From: Leucogyrophana mollusca
Lineage: Eukaryota > Basidiomycota > Agaricomycetes > Boletales
Assembly (NCBI GenBank): GCA_021014945.1
Contig: MU266327.1
Span: 186,001-250,000, forward strand
Direction of reading: 5' to 3'
DNA: 64,000 bases
The notes beneath the pieces are model-generated. The model was not told where the DNA came from. It saw only the letters and a list, made by a program, of their open reading frames with translations, and searched no databases. Shown in pieces: positions 24,545 through 35,717 of the stretch (position 1 is its first letter; each line of letters opens with the position of its first letter). The position numbers and the translations under genes were made by a program.

Positions 24545-26120
24545 ATGACCAAGTCATGGCTCTGTACAGTCCTCGCTGCGTCAGCGCTGGGCAGTGTTCT
24601 GGGCTCGATTGATGTCCGTGATACCATGTCCTTTCCCGTCCCTTTGGTTGCACTTGCTAACGCATCCGACAGCCCTTGAAAACCATCACTGTGTTTGCGC
24701 CCGACAATTCATTCCAGGCATCCTTCATGGCACGCGGTGCGACTCTGACAAATTTCTGGGTCAAAGACAAGGTTTGTGCGATAACTCGTACGGCATACCC
24801 GTCACCAATAAGATAATATAGCAAGGAAATTACCGCGACATCATTCTGGGCTTCGACAACCATGTAGGTCTTTCAGATACGGTGCAGAGCTGCGCTGACG
24901 TTGGTGTGCAGGAAGACTACGTGTCTGACGCGTTGGGGCACCCATATTTCGGACCTGTGGTCGGAAGGTGACTACTGCGTTGAGTTGCAAAAGTACATTA
25001 CAATGCTCACAGTTTCTCCAGATATGCTAACAGAATTCGGAACGGGACGTTCACAATCCCGATCTCCAAAGACGCGTCAGGGCCAAACAAGTATCACGTC
25101 CCTGAAAACGAGAACAACAGTGAAGTCCATGACCTTGCCAACTGGTTGTTTCCCTTACAAGTTGCCCCCTAGACACAGATACACTTCATGGTGGTCTCAT
25201 TGGTTACGACCGCCGCAACTGGACCGTCGCTGCCCAAACAAGCAACTCGGTGACTTTCAACTTGACGGACCCCGATGGAGATCAGGGCTTTCCTGGCGCA
25301 GTTCAGACCTCGGTGAGATTCTTCACAGAACCGCATTCGCTGTTTTTAAGTGACACCCGATAGATCACCTATGAATTGGATGAAATGGGTGTCTTCAAGA
25401 TTAGCATGCACGCTACTGCGGACAAACAGACCCCTATCATGCTCAGTTGCCACCAGTACTGGAATTTGGAGGCCTACGAGGAGACTCAAGACCTTAGTGG
25501 ACATTACGCCCAGATCATGAGCTCGAAAGTCATTGGCACCGACGGACTGCTCATTCCTAATGGTTCTTTTGTCGAGGCTGAGGGCACGCCTTTGGATTTC
25601 CATGCAGCTAAGTCCATCGGCAATACCATACCTTCTACCGCATCGTACGAGTACTGTGGAACTGGTACGTTATTTCCAGCCGTGCTATGTTGTGCTCTAA
25701 GCCTGGAATCGCCACAGAGTGTACCGGCTTTGACAATGCATTCATCTACGACAAGGATGTGATGAACAACGGAAAGACGCAGTTCTCGATGTGGAGTATT
25801 AATTCTGGCATCAGAATGGACGTGGTAACCAACCAGCCAGCGTTACAGGTAAGCAAATGGTATTGATGGAACAAGAAACAGGGGCTCATCCTTCGAAGAT
25901 GTACACCTGCAACGGCATCTACAACGCTACCCTTCCTATTCCCAGGAAGGGATCTCAGGGTGGACCAGATTATCACTATCAGGATCACTCTTGTGTCGTT
26001 ATCGAGCAAGAGTCGTACATTGACGCCATCAATAACCCAGAGTACAATGTTAATCAGATCTACGGACCAGGAAGGGACTATGTATGGGAAGCTGCTTACA
26101 CCTTCTCAGTAATGGAATAG
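24545..26120 (+). CDS. secreted aldose 1-epimerase (galactose mutarotase family)
   Basis: Interconverts alpha and beta anomers of aldoses. MTKSWLCTVLAASALGSVLG at the N-terminus is a typical signal peptide, so an extracellular or cell-wall role is likely. Many introns separate short exons: TITVFAPDNSFQASFMARGA, GNYRDIILGFDNH, GHPYFGPVVGRYANRI, DTLHGGLIGYDRRNW (catalytic His of the LHGG motif), SCHQYWNLEAYEETQDLSGH (second conserved His of the H-x-Y/F-W-N-L motif) and ECTGFDNAFIYDKD. The last exon holds YTCNGIYNATLPIPRKGSQG and VVIEQESYIDAINNPEY, including the catalytic-base Glu region. It is complete, ending YTFSVME. Extracellular fungal members of this family are known, but the substrate is not evident here. 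Confidence 0.88.
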
Positions 26121-26433
26121 TAGGCCACTGTTGTCGAAAGAAGTTGTCAATAAAATCCTGCGTCTGTGTTACCAAGCCGTCACTGAGTCGATGAACTTGT
26201 CAATGTTACTTTGGCTCTCAGTGAATTTTCTCACAGTTGTGTGCACTTGTCTGCCAAAACCACGACGCCACGACGTCAGGCTTCATTTTGTTGGCTCTAC
26301 AATAATTGTATCTTCTTCACTCTCTGCCATGTATTCTGCCTAGAGAATATTTTCTGGCATTTTTGTCTGCATACTGAGTCCTCACAACCACCGTCAATCC
26401 TTTGCCTATCCTCTTTTTCGTTCCCTGCCGCCA
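26121..26433. other. intergenic
   Basis: Tandem arrangement: 3' flank of the epimerase and 5' region of EFR3. No gene seen. The last 120 nt are CT-rich, as expected of a fungal leader. Confidence 0.5.
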
Positions 26434-29400
26434 ATGCACCTGTTCACCCCAAACCACGTGCTTCTCATTGCAGCTTGCTATCCTCCGTCCTCTGCGCTCT
26501 TGTCCGCTGGCCCTGAGTACCGCCCCAACGCACAAGAATTATCTCGACTCACATATTACGCTGCAAACCGACCAGGAAAAATCAATAAGCTCGGTAGCGA
26601 GCTGGAAAAGCGCGTCAGAAACGAGTGTCATAAGGCTCAGTATGCGAACACTCGCGCCAGAGCGTGCGTACTGTGAAATTAATTTCCCTTGTCTTCCAGT
26701 ACTGAACCTCGCCTTGAAGCTCCCTTCTCATAACGCTCGCTATTCTCCGCGCTTTGGCAGTCGAATGTCGGCGTGACATATCTCTCCTTTCACCATCGCT
26801 GGTTGCATGCCTCAGAATTACGCTCGATACCTTGTCATCTGACTTGGAAGTGTGTGCCCGAACCGCGAGTGTAGTAAGTCCATCGTCATATGGCACCAAA
26901 GGAGTTGTTAATAAATCTCTCAGTTCACCGCATGGTGTACCTACACTGACGGCCATGCCATCGGTGTAGATGCCGCTCTTACTGAGGACTACCTGTTCGT
27001 TCTCCGCAAGTTTGCATCCCAAAGCAGCGCAGAAATCAAATCTGTCGACAATGAGCTCCGGAACCGGTCAGTGCACATGCTAACAGCAACTGTACATCAT
27101 TGATACCCCTCGTAGGACACGGTTGATCGGCTTGGCTGCTCTGACGGGTGCTGTGAACTCAGAAGCATTATACACCTCATCTAGCCAATTTGCTCCTCAA
27201 GTCAAGGTTATTGCACGACCACTGTTGTTTCATGTCGTCAAGACAGAAGTTTCAGTTCTTGAAGACCGGTAAGGCTCACCCACGTAAATATGGATTCCAC
27301 GACTTTACCACTTTGCAGTTCGCTAATCGTCAAGGACAACCCAACTTCGCCATATTTGGCTGAGTTTCGCTCTCGTCCTACTGTAGAAAGGCGTGCAGCC
27401 TCCATCCATGCGCACGTCGACGGTGAAAGTGGGCCTTCTTCACTTGACGTTCTTGATGCATCCCTGCGCGCTCTGTCACATCTTTTGCAACATTCCAATG
27501 GCGGACATGTAGGGTCCATCATGCAGGCTGCGTTTGAGAGCCTCGATGAATTGAAGTCTTGGAACAGTCTGGATCAATGTCGCTGGTTTGCTCAGAAGGC
27601 TTGCGAATGGACGCAGTATCAGTACCGATATTCTGTGCCGACACGGCTTGTGGAGCGACTGCTTGAAACCCAAGATCTCCCAGTCTCTACACCTGAGCAA
27701 GAGGCGCTCGCAGCCATGGTGACTACGGTTTTTACCTCCCCCATTCCCCTCGTCAATCTATCTACCTCCGACATAATCTCCAATTTGATCACCTTAGTCC
27801 TGCGGCGGGTTGGTGTTAATCCGAACGATGCTTTACTGCCGTCACTGGTGGGGAGTATAGCCTCCCTTGGCACTCACGTCTACTACTCCGATCAAATACA
27901 AGATCTCGCGGGCGAACTCATCAGCCGCCTTGCAGCCGTGGAGATGCAGGGTGTGTTGGGCCGCGACAAAGATGTCAATGACAACAGGCGGAGTCAGGCG
28001 ATACGGTGCCTTTTGGCGGGCCTGCTAGGGCTTATGCGATCCGCCGATAACCATAACCAAGGCCAAGGACGTGGTCTCGAAGGGGGTGGATCGCCACCAC
28101 CGATCACCGCTCCACAGCCTCCCTCAAACGGCGGGGCCACCTCTCATGATCCAAGCTCTCGTGCTTCTCGAAGAGCTCGGGTCTCAGCTGAGGTATGGCG
28201 TGACACTCTTAGTCTTCTATGCGATGGAGACTATGCTGTCCGAAGTGACTACGCCAACACCTTTGTCGCCTACTTGCGCAGCGAAATTGCAAAGCGTGGT
28301 GATAGCACTGACGCTAACGGAATCAAGCGACCGCGGCCTTTACTTGAAGGTAGCCCATCACACCAAGCCAACAGCATCAATCTACTACTTTTAGGCGATT
28401 CCGCAACAAGGTCTTTGCATGCCGCTCATGCTTATATCTACATGCTTGCTACCACATCTTCGCTTGGCGTGACCTTCAGCTCCTCGCCTTCCCCTGCTTA
28501 TTCAGCAAACGGGGACATTCCTACCATTGGGGTTACTGCTGCAACTCCACAGGACGAGTCTGGGCCTGCGATTGGTGACAATTTCGATTTACAAAGCTCT
28601 CCCACTCCCTCTCAGGCATTTGGTCGCCGTTCAACTCGTCCAGTTTCTCGGAGTCGGAAAGCCTCCAATGCTCAGCGCTTACTCGATTCTGTATCGGCTA
28701 AGGTGTCTTCAACTGCTTCCGCGTCACTCTCGGACTACGCGCTCATTCTGCATGTACTGACAGCAGTGCACGAAGAAGTGCCTGTTCGTGGACTCCTGAC
28801 CGGTGTTCCAATGCTGTTGGCATTAGATGGAGCTTGTGAGGTCGGTGAGGATGACGATATTGCGACAAAGCAGCGTGCAAAAATTATAAAAGAGGTCCTA
28901 GCCCATGTTTGGCTGGTATTGGGTCGAGTGTGGGATTGCGCTGAGCTGGTTGATATCGCCGAAAAGGTACGGAAGAGCATCCTGATTTAGGCTTCAATGT
29001 GCCCTGAGTATGTGTCAGGCTTTGTTATCCCTGCAGGAGCCACCGGATCTACCACCTGTCGCACCATTTTCGCCAGGTATTCTTCGGTCAGCGGACAAGC
29101 AGATCACATTCCCACCTGTAGAAGCAGTGCCCGCAGATGCGGCATATCCAAGGTCATGCGTAAACGCGGAAGAGGCACTTATGATGATTGTATCGTCACG
29201 AGCTGTGCAGGAGGCAACTGGACTTGACCGACAAGGGTTACTTCGTCGATTCTCCACCAAATGGTCCGCGGACACGGCCCTCAGGGACTGTGAGTACACT
29301 CTACATATTTTTTTTTGCTTTTATTAAAAGATCGGTCAGCTGTCGAGCGGCCAAGTAGTAGCCGGCAGGTGGGAGAAGGTTCACCACTTCTCAAGCTGTC

Positions 29401-29851
29401 ACCAGCCCTCATGGCCATCGAAAACATGTCTCTTCAAAGTCTTACACGTTCTGTACGAGGTGTGGGGGTTACGGATCTGCGGGATGCTCTTGAAGGACGT
29501 GGTGGTGCCTCCAATACGGCGCTTGCCAGGCCCCCATCCATTTCCACCCTCGACCATACATCTTCTTTCGATTTGTCAAATAGACTCGACCTTACTCGGA
29601 CGAGATCAAGGCCCAAAAAACGCGCCGTGACATCTGGTGCGGGTGAAGTGCGGGAGGTGTTGAATAAACTGGGCATAGGAAAGCAAAATGGGAATAGCCT
29701 TCTGAAGGCATCTTTCCCTGCTTTGCATAAGCCCGATCAACGGTAAGTCTCAAAGTTAGAGCCCATGGAGTCATGGGGTGCTTACCATCAACCACCTCTT
29801 TGCAGTTCCACTTCCCAACCCCCTGAACAGAATCTTCTATATCGCTCTTAG
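26434..29851 (+). CDS. EFR3: Efr3-type plasma-membrane scaffold for PI4-kinase
   Basis: Efr3 anchors the Stt4 (PI4KA) complex at the plasma membrane. The start MHLFTPNHVLLIAACYPP and the next block RPNAQELSRLTYYAANRPGK match the conserved fungal Efr3 N-terminus, and ELEKRVRNECHKAQ follows. Small introns separate helical-repeat exons (LAVECRRDISLLSPSLVACL; LRKFASQSSAEIKSVDNELR; LIGLAALTGAVNSEALYTSS). A long exon from about 27315 to 28960 encodes an armadillo/HEAT-like solenoid with disordered inserts. The C-terminal part is Ser/Arg-rich and basic (DLTRTRSRPKKRAVTSGAGE). The last splice gives RSTSQPPEQNLLYRS and stop TAG 29849-29851. The length is about 1,000 residues, normal for fungal Efr3. 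It is convergent with VPS52. Confidence 0.85.
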
Positions 29852-30164
29852 CACGCACGCTCTTTCTATCCATGGAGTTATCTTCATCACATATTCTATT
29901 GTTCGATATAGTCTTTCTCCAACGCCGTCACCTGTAACTTATCATCGGATACTGCATACTCGGACTTCACAAGGAACAACACTACATAGTATTGTCTTGT
30001 CATCTTCTACCAACTCGTCTGGCTTGATTGACAGATATTATCCTTCGTCGTGCCTCTTCCTCCTTTTCCGCCCAATATGCGAGCTCTTTCTGGGAGTTGG
30101 GATGAGAACTCAGATGGGTACCTTTCTGGAGATAGAGTAGGATGAGTGGGGCGACAGAGTTCAA
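29852..30164. other. intergenic between convergent EFR3 and VPS52
   Basis: 3' UTR sequence of both genes, T-rich on the plus strand. No gene or RNA seen. Confidence 0.5.
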
Positions 30165-32380
30165 TTATGGTTCGCTTACGCTTAGACCCTGGAGTAAGAC
30201 CTCGTACATCGTCGATTGCTTTGTAGCTTTCGTGACGTCGTCACTGATCACATCCGTGTGACGCGTGATGAGTTTTGTGAGTTCTTGCCTTAGTCGTAAG
30301 AGACTGAAGATGAGCACAAGAGAACAATGAACAACTGCATGGAGAGAGGGGAGAATCGACCAACTTCGAGAAGATCATGGTCTCTTCTTCTTGCTCCGTC
30401 AACATGACAAAAGAGTTAAACATCACGATATAACGGGAACATATCTGAAACACGCATCGTCAGGAATAAGATCACAACTTAGGAATGTACCCACGCTCGA
30501 CACAGAAGCATCAGTAGTAGGAGCCGCTCTGCTGAAATAACTGGCAGTAGTTCCTTCCGCGAGCTTCTTCAGTGCATCGTAGTGCTCTGACATGGCCTTC
30601 TGAAAGGCTGGCCACATTTGCAGACGCAAGGTAAACAAAAACGATTCGAGCGGGGCACAGTCTCGCTTCTGCACTTCGGCAACGACTTCTTCCGTTAGGC
30701 GGATCATAGTGAGCAGTGGGACGGCGGGCACGAGTGGCTCCAGAACGGTGGCCAAAAATGTCTTAGAACACGTCCACAGCGTCAACACGGTAGGTGGGAG
30801 AATCAATTGTGGAACATACTTTGCAGTACTCTAGAACAGGGTCCAAGATTTGTTTCCATATGGCGTCCAGGGCTGCTCGTTCTGATTTCTGAACCGCACT
30901 AGGGAGAATCGTTGCAGAACGGGGTACGGAAATTTCCCCGAACAACCTCGACGCATGGATACCCACCTCGGACCCCACGTTAGATCTCCGGTCATCAAAT
31001 CCAGCCTGATCAGGGGAAAGCAAGGCCGTAGGTGGAGAAAATATGGAGCCGGCAGTTTCCTTCGAGGGCGGCAATTTCATGGGCTCAGAGGGGAAGAACG
31101 TGGTCACAAAAGTATACTCTGCGGTAGCATTATCCATCAGGACGAGAAGGAGTGACCTAAGAACAGCCTCGACTGGTTCTTTCTGCGATCCAGGCTTGAG
31201 TGAACCTGACGCAAGCAGTTGCTCGGGCACTCACGTGAGCTTTATCGTCCGCCATATATGCAAGAATGACGCTGGGTCCCTCTATCTTCGCATATGCCAA
31301 CCGATCCTCGTCCAAGGATGATCCGTGCTGTCCACTTGCTCCTAACACAATCGACTCCAGCTTCTCTGGGGTCCTAGCCTAGAACAACGGTCAGCAGACT
31401 GACGCCGCAGTGAGAAAATTGATTTCACCTTTATCCATCCAAGGCTACGGATGTACCGGCGAAAAGCGGTTTCGTAGTAGGTACGCGCAACTACAACGTA
31501 GGCCCTCTGTATTTCTTGGGCTACATTGGCTGCCTGACGTTGCAGAAATGCGTACAGCGATCTGTACTTCAAGAATATGGATGTTTGTATAACTTGCATA
31601 TTCGTCGTTACGCTATTCCGAATCGGCTGAAGCAGGGCGAGGAAGAAAGCACGCAATTTCGTCGCTGCCTTGTGTGTATCGAGTTAATGTACCGTGCTAG
31701 TAATAAAATCAAGAACAAGACGCACGACTATACGCAAGCCCTCTGCTACATCTGCCAAATCTCTGGCAGCTTTGACACGTGAACGGGCGTTCAAGACGTC
31801 TAATCGCCTCTCGAAATCCTCAATGGCTTGTATCCAAGGGTCTCCTACGGCAGAGTCGAGTATGATCGATGCTAATGGTGGCGGTATTGTCAGGTCCGAG
31901 AGGAGGTCTGACAATGGCTTTTCGATTCTCTGAGATCTGATGTTAGGGACACAGGCATACGCCAGGGTGGATGCGGCTCACTCTACGACTTTTCAACCTA
32001 TTGTCTATGTCCTTGCTACGGTCCTGCAAGTCCGCTATCTGACCTGAGACCGAGGAAAGGTCTTTCTGGAATGTAGACAGAAACGCCTCTAACGAATCCA
32101 GGAGGTTGACGCTGGTCTGTGTAGGTTTTTAACTTTACGAATAGAGGATTTAAATACTTGTCTTACTTGAACCTGATCATGGAGCTCTACAAACTCTTTC
32201 GCCCGACCACGGTCTTCAGCCAAGTCGTCGGCATGGTGTACGAAGGGATGAGAAAGGCGAACTTACAGAAGAACTGGTCCTGGTTGATTCCTGGCATTTC
32301 CCGTCCATCTACTCAATAGCATAGTCAGTGTAAGTTGCCTTTGACGCGAGGACAAGTACTATACCATCTGAAGTTGCCAT
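30165..32380 (-). CDS. VPS52: Vps52, GARP/EARP tethering complex subunit
   Basis: Part of the complex that tethers endosome-derived vesicles at the trans-Golgi. The start MATSD(32380) splices through DGREMPGINQDQFF and RGRAKEFVELHDQVQ to the signature coiled coil LLDSLEAFLSTFQKDLSSVS and LQDRSKDIDNRLKSR. Later exons carry VLNARSRVKAARDLADVAEG and the most conserved block TKLRAFFLALLQPIRNSVTT with SIFLKYRSLYAFLQRQAANV. The C-terminal exons are ALDAIWKQILDPVLEYC, MWPAFQKAMSEHYDALKKL, ICSRYIVMFNSFVMLTEQEE and LLRLRQELTKLITRHTDVIS, ending GLSVSEP. The donor before ICSRY is GTGGGT, the only one that keeps phase. The frame stays open upstream of 32380, so a longer N-terminus is possible. Confidence 0.88.
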
Positions 32381-33493
32381 TGAGATCGACACTTTCACTG
32401 ACGGTGCGCTATTCCCTTGGTTATACCCCGGGTACTGCCTTTTCTGGACCACCACAATAACTACGAACGGTGGCGGTGCAATTTTTCTAGCCTGTTCAAG
32501 TTCGTCGAACCGTAATTGCTGAAACTTCAAGCTTCCAGTCCCAAGATCGATCTCGAACCAGTCTACAGTATGCTCGTCATCGCTGGACAGGTTTCATCAT
32601 GTACAGCACTCGCTGAGCGGTAAATTGGTTCGTATCCCTCAGAAACACCCGTGTGGTGCTGCGATCTCGACCATTTCTCCCTCACGGTCAACCGCCTAAT
32701 ACCGATATTGCCATTTGATTTGCGTTTGCGTTTCCCAAGAGAGCATGTTGCCATCGAATGCCGAACTTTGCAACCTCGCCCGAGAGCTCGTCAGGTTCCA
32801 GGCAGAACAGTTAGCAGTTAACCGTCATCAGTGGTGATGCGGCTGACTACATAGCAGGACGCACTATGATATAAAGGGTGATGCAGATTCCATTCCCTCT
32901 GAGATCTACACTTTGTACCACCAAGGTCTCAGCGGCTAGATCACCTTGGATCCGTGTCGACGCACCGAATCTCCTCAGCAAGCCTAACGAGGCCGTTTGT
33001 ATCCAGCCACCTTTTGGCCATTGTCATCCTCTCTTCCACAAGATATGACGTGGTGCTGCGAGTGTGATGGTGTATCAGTCTCCGTACTCTTGTACGTTCT
33101 CTATAAAATTTCAGCAAGCGCGCCAAAGTTGCATCAAAAGGTACGCTAGGTATAGACAAGCGACGCTTGAGCTCTTGACCTTCTCAGACTTCATCCAAGT
33201 CCCGAACGCAGGACATAGAGCGATTAAATGGCGTTGCTAGGAAGAACCCCTCCGCGTTGGATCCGCGTCTGCATCATATGGTGATATTCCTTGTCAGGTG
33301 AGCTGCTGGTCGAGGTGGAAGCATCTGTATGACGACGACGAGGAATTTCCACAACCTCGACCTGGTAATTTAGCATCTATACTCTCATACTTCTTCTCCG
33401 CCAACCCTCACCCCATGACCAGCACAAGACACCGTGTCCGAGGACAGTCTCAAGTCTGGAACTATTTCTTGTTTTGAACGGCTGTCTGTAAGG
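32381..33493. other. unassigned region with coding-like patches
   Basis: No confident gene. On the plus strand, ATG 32745 opens MLPSNAELCNLARELVR. A possible GT-AG intron (GTTCCAG...CATAGCAG) with branch GCTGAC could join to HYDIKGDADSIPSEIYTLYH before a stop. Further on, a frame with QARQSCIKRYARYRQATLE and, after a stop, GDIPCQVSCWSRWKHLYDD also looks coding-like. On the minus strand a 72-codon frame lies at 32941-33159. None matches a family I know. This may be a small unknown gene or a decayed one. Confidence 0.3.
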
Positions 33494-33499
33494 TATAAA
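33494..33499 (+). promoter_or_regulatory. TATA box of galectin gene
   Basis: TATAAA in the context GGTATAAAGCAGG, about 143 nt upstream of the galectin ATG. A start of transcription about 30 nt further would give a leader containing the proposed GC-AG intron at 33550-33600. Inference from position and consensus only. Confidence 0.5.
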
Positions 33500-33549
33500 G
33501 CAGGTGAATGGCACGAACATGTTCCCCAGTTCACTCGCCTTTATCACAG

Positions 33550-33600
33550 GCAAGTAACAGTACATGATTTGTTCTTTTACTCGCGCTGACCAGTCTACAG
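33550..33600 (+). other. possible 5'-UTR GC-AG intron of galectin gene
   Basis: CACAG|GCAAGT is the ideal donor for a GC-AG intron. The segment contains a CTGAC branch-like site near 33586 and ends CTACAG, 51 nt in all. It sits between the TATA box and the ATG. If translated from ATG 33508 it would also be phase 0 with the galectin frame, adding about 26 residues, but that ATG lies so close to the TATA box that it is probably not transcribed. Confidence 0.45.
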
Positions 33601-33636
33601 AAACCATCCAAGCCGAACCAATTTCCTTTGCTCGTC

Positions 33637-34131
33637 ATGCTTTACTTGCTCCCCATCACCACAGCCGTCACCCTCAAAAATGAGTTCAAAGCAGAGGGAA
33701 TTGTCGACTTCCAGTCCTCTAAGCTCGATCTGAACCCTAGTTCGGCCGGCACCAACCAGATCGACAACACTAGTGTCAACCTGCTCAGCGCAAAGAATGA
33801 TTGCCTTCTTCATGTCTCGATTCGCCGCGCTGAAAACGCCATCGTCTTCAATGCACACGAGGCCGACAAGGACTGGGGGAAAGAGGAGAGAGTAGAGCTC
33901 AAAGGCGCCTTCGTCGGCCCCGACACCGTGATTACTATATGTGACCACGGTGACAGGTACCAGATCCTCACCGACTATCACACCGTCCACTACTTCAACA
34001 AGAGGATCAGTGGAAACGCGAATCAGCTCTCGTACATGATCAACAAGAACCAAGTCTCTCCCTTCTCCGACACTCTGGCTTGTCAGGTGTACGGGTCCTT
34101 CGCAGATATTCGCGAGCGCAGCAGCAAATAG
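33637..34131 (+). CDS. fungal galectin (beta-galactoside-binding lectin)
   Basis: A 164-residue, intronless coding region starting MLYLLPITTAVTLKNEF. The galectin carbohydrate-binding signature is readable: His and Arg in LLHVSIRR, Asn in IVFN, Trp in DWG, and Glu and Arg in EER, in the same order as in the mushroom galectins of Coprinopsis. A later block (ICDHGDRYQIL, HTVHYFNKRI) matches the F-strand region. There is no signal peptide, as is usual for these cytoplasmic lectins. Known mushroom galectins are fruiting-body or defence lectins active against nematodes and other fungivores; that role here is inferred from the family. The frame is open upstream of the ATG without a better start. 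The TATA box and possible leader intron suggest regulated, strong expression. Confidence 0.9.
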   Translation: MLYLLPITTAVTLKNEFKAEGIVDFQSSKLDLNPSSAGTNQIDNTSVNLLSAKNDCLLHVSIRRAENAIVFNAHEADKDWGKEERVELKGAFVGPDTVITICDHGDRYQILTDYHTVHYFNKRISGNANQLSYMINKNQVSPFSDTLACQVYGSFADIRERSSK

Positions 34132-34564
34132 GGGTATCATGAGGAAGTGCAAAAGGAAGGGATTTAGGAGTTGATGGGTTGGTGGTTGGAATTGTACGAA
34201 TAAAGTTACCGCAACTTTGAGGCTGTCAGAGAGAAGGAAAAATACTTCCGAAAAATTTACATTTACTAGCACCATCGAATCGAGTCGTGAGTTCCCTGGC
34301 GCGACGATAGAGTGAGGATACATGTTTTCCCCGCAATGTTTGACTCTCGAACCTATGTTATGTCGGAGGAGTCGGGCTCTCGCGACTTGCGACCGGCTAA
34401 TCAAGCGTTGCACTTTGCCCGACTGTAATTGTGCCTTCAGTTGGAGGCGAAATGCAGCGTAGAAATCTGTACAGAGGCTTTACGCTGAATGCATGCAATC
34501 TGGCGGTCAAACCCAATCCTTATAAAAATAAAGATACAAAGCGTCCCATCCTGCCGCCCAGATT
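34132..34564. other. intergenic between convergent galectin and BRCT genes
   Basis: No gene seen. The minus-strand frame crossing this region is an antisense open frame over the galectin and has no family match. Confidence 0.5.
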
Positions 34565-35288
34565 CTATGTACCATCTCGTCTGCCGGAATCAAGCATCTC
34601 CCGCAAATCCATGTTATTGGTCGCTTTAACGACTTTATATTCCGATTCCTTTAACCTCTTTCCTGCGGCCACGCTGTCCGTCACCCACTCCGGCTTCACA
34701 ACGTGGACGAGTGCGCGTGACTTCGTAGTGAGAAATTTGTGCGTCTTCGACCCACTCAACTGCTGAGAGGTGAGAATGTGCGTTGCACCGGTTGCGGTGG
34801 GTCTGTGGGCGGTGTTTATAAAGCGTAAGAAGGCAAGAGAAATACGCACAGTGTACTACCCCCAGCGAGCATGACAATCCGCTTCATCTCGATATCGGTC
34901 GTCCCGGCGAGGTATCCGTTGATATAAATGCGGACACCAGCGAGGACATTGCTTTCGCATTTCTCTCGGCGTTGCTCAATAATCCTAGCGTTTCGGGAAT
35001 CAAGGTAGGCGCGGACACCACCGCCGTTTCCACGCGCTTCAGAACGTTGGTGACCCGTGGCGGCGGATATGATATGATCTGCGCATAGCGTTGCAGGCGT
35101 AACTCTAGTCTAAAACGTGGGAGTGGGAGGGGGTGACTCAGCTTACCAGACCGTTCATAAATATCAGAATGTGTGATGGGATTCGACTCGTCACCGAGAG
35201 TGTTTAAAAGGTGTTTCGTGATGGCAGACGAAGACGGTTTGCCGACATCCCTTTTCAGGAGAGGCTCGCGAAGCCTGCGCGGGTTCAT
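34565..35288 (-). CDS. orphan Rev1-like BRCT-domain protein lacking the polymerase
   Basis: About 220 residues in three exons. Exon 1: MNPRRLREPLLKRDVGKPSS ... ESNPITHSDIYERS. Exon 2: ADHIISAATGHQRSEARGNG, then VRAYLDSRNARIIEQRREK and the start of the BRCT fold, VRIYINGYLAGTTDIEMKRI-VMLAGG. Exon 3: ATGATHILTSQQLSGSKTHK, FLTTKSRALVHVVKPEWVTD and SVAAGKRLKESEYKVV, ending RRDGT. The BRCT and its flanks resemble the N-terminus of the translesion polymerase Rev1. Rev1 continues after the BRCT into a Y-family polymerase, but here a stop follows about 25 residues later and nothing polymerase-like is seen downstream. The first intron's exact ends are uncertain (donor GTAAGC, acceptor one of several AGs). 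It may be a functional small BRCT protein or a truncated copy. Confidence 0.68.
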
Positions 35289-35717
35289 GTTGAGTCAATA
35301 TAGTTGAGGTAGTGCTGGTGATGCTCACCTTGCCAGTCTCTTCTTGTCTGCGGATGCGTAGGTGTGGTCGCAGATGTCCGGTTTTGTAGTGGTGTATGGG
35401 GAGTATTTAAGTGCAGCTTTCCCAGAAGCGTCCTTCCTAGCACGGCCAGCGGCGGAGGGTTTTGTTACTGTTACAAATCTGTCCATTACAGCGGATAACG
35501 ATCAGAGCAACATCTATTGGGGGCTATTCACAAAGTTATTGGCGGACACGGGGGGTTCGTGTTGAAGAGCATGCCACGCCACAGTCGCGTCCAATCAATT
35601 AAGGCACGTGATCACTATCGGCGCCGGAAGTCGGAAACCAGATTTTGGCTTGGGACATTCAGCTGTGCTGCAATTTGGAGTCAGTGCTATACTCCGGATT
35701 TTACCCATGCTTTCCTG
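35289..35717. other. divergent promoter region (BRCT gene / FPGS) with a mini-uORF
   Basis: About 430 nt between divergent starts. CT-rich from about 35745 onward. A three-codon uORF (ATG CTT TCC TGA, 35707-35718) overlaps by one base the first in-frame FPGS ATG at 35718. No other gene seen. Confidence 0.5.

Noticed and set aside
33595..34413. A 272-codon minus-strand open frame across the galectin gene
   Set aside because: It is antisense to a clearly conserved galectin, has no recognisable domain, and its composition (many Val, Leu and Asp) is that expected opposite the galectin codons.
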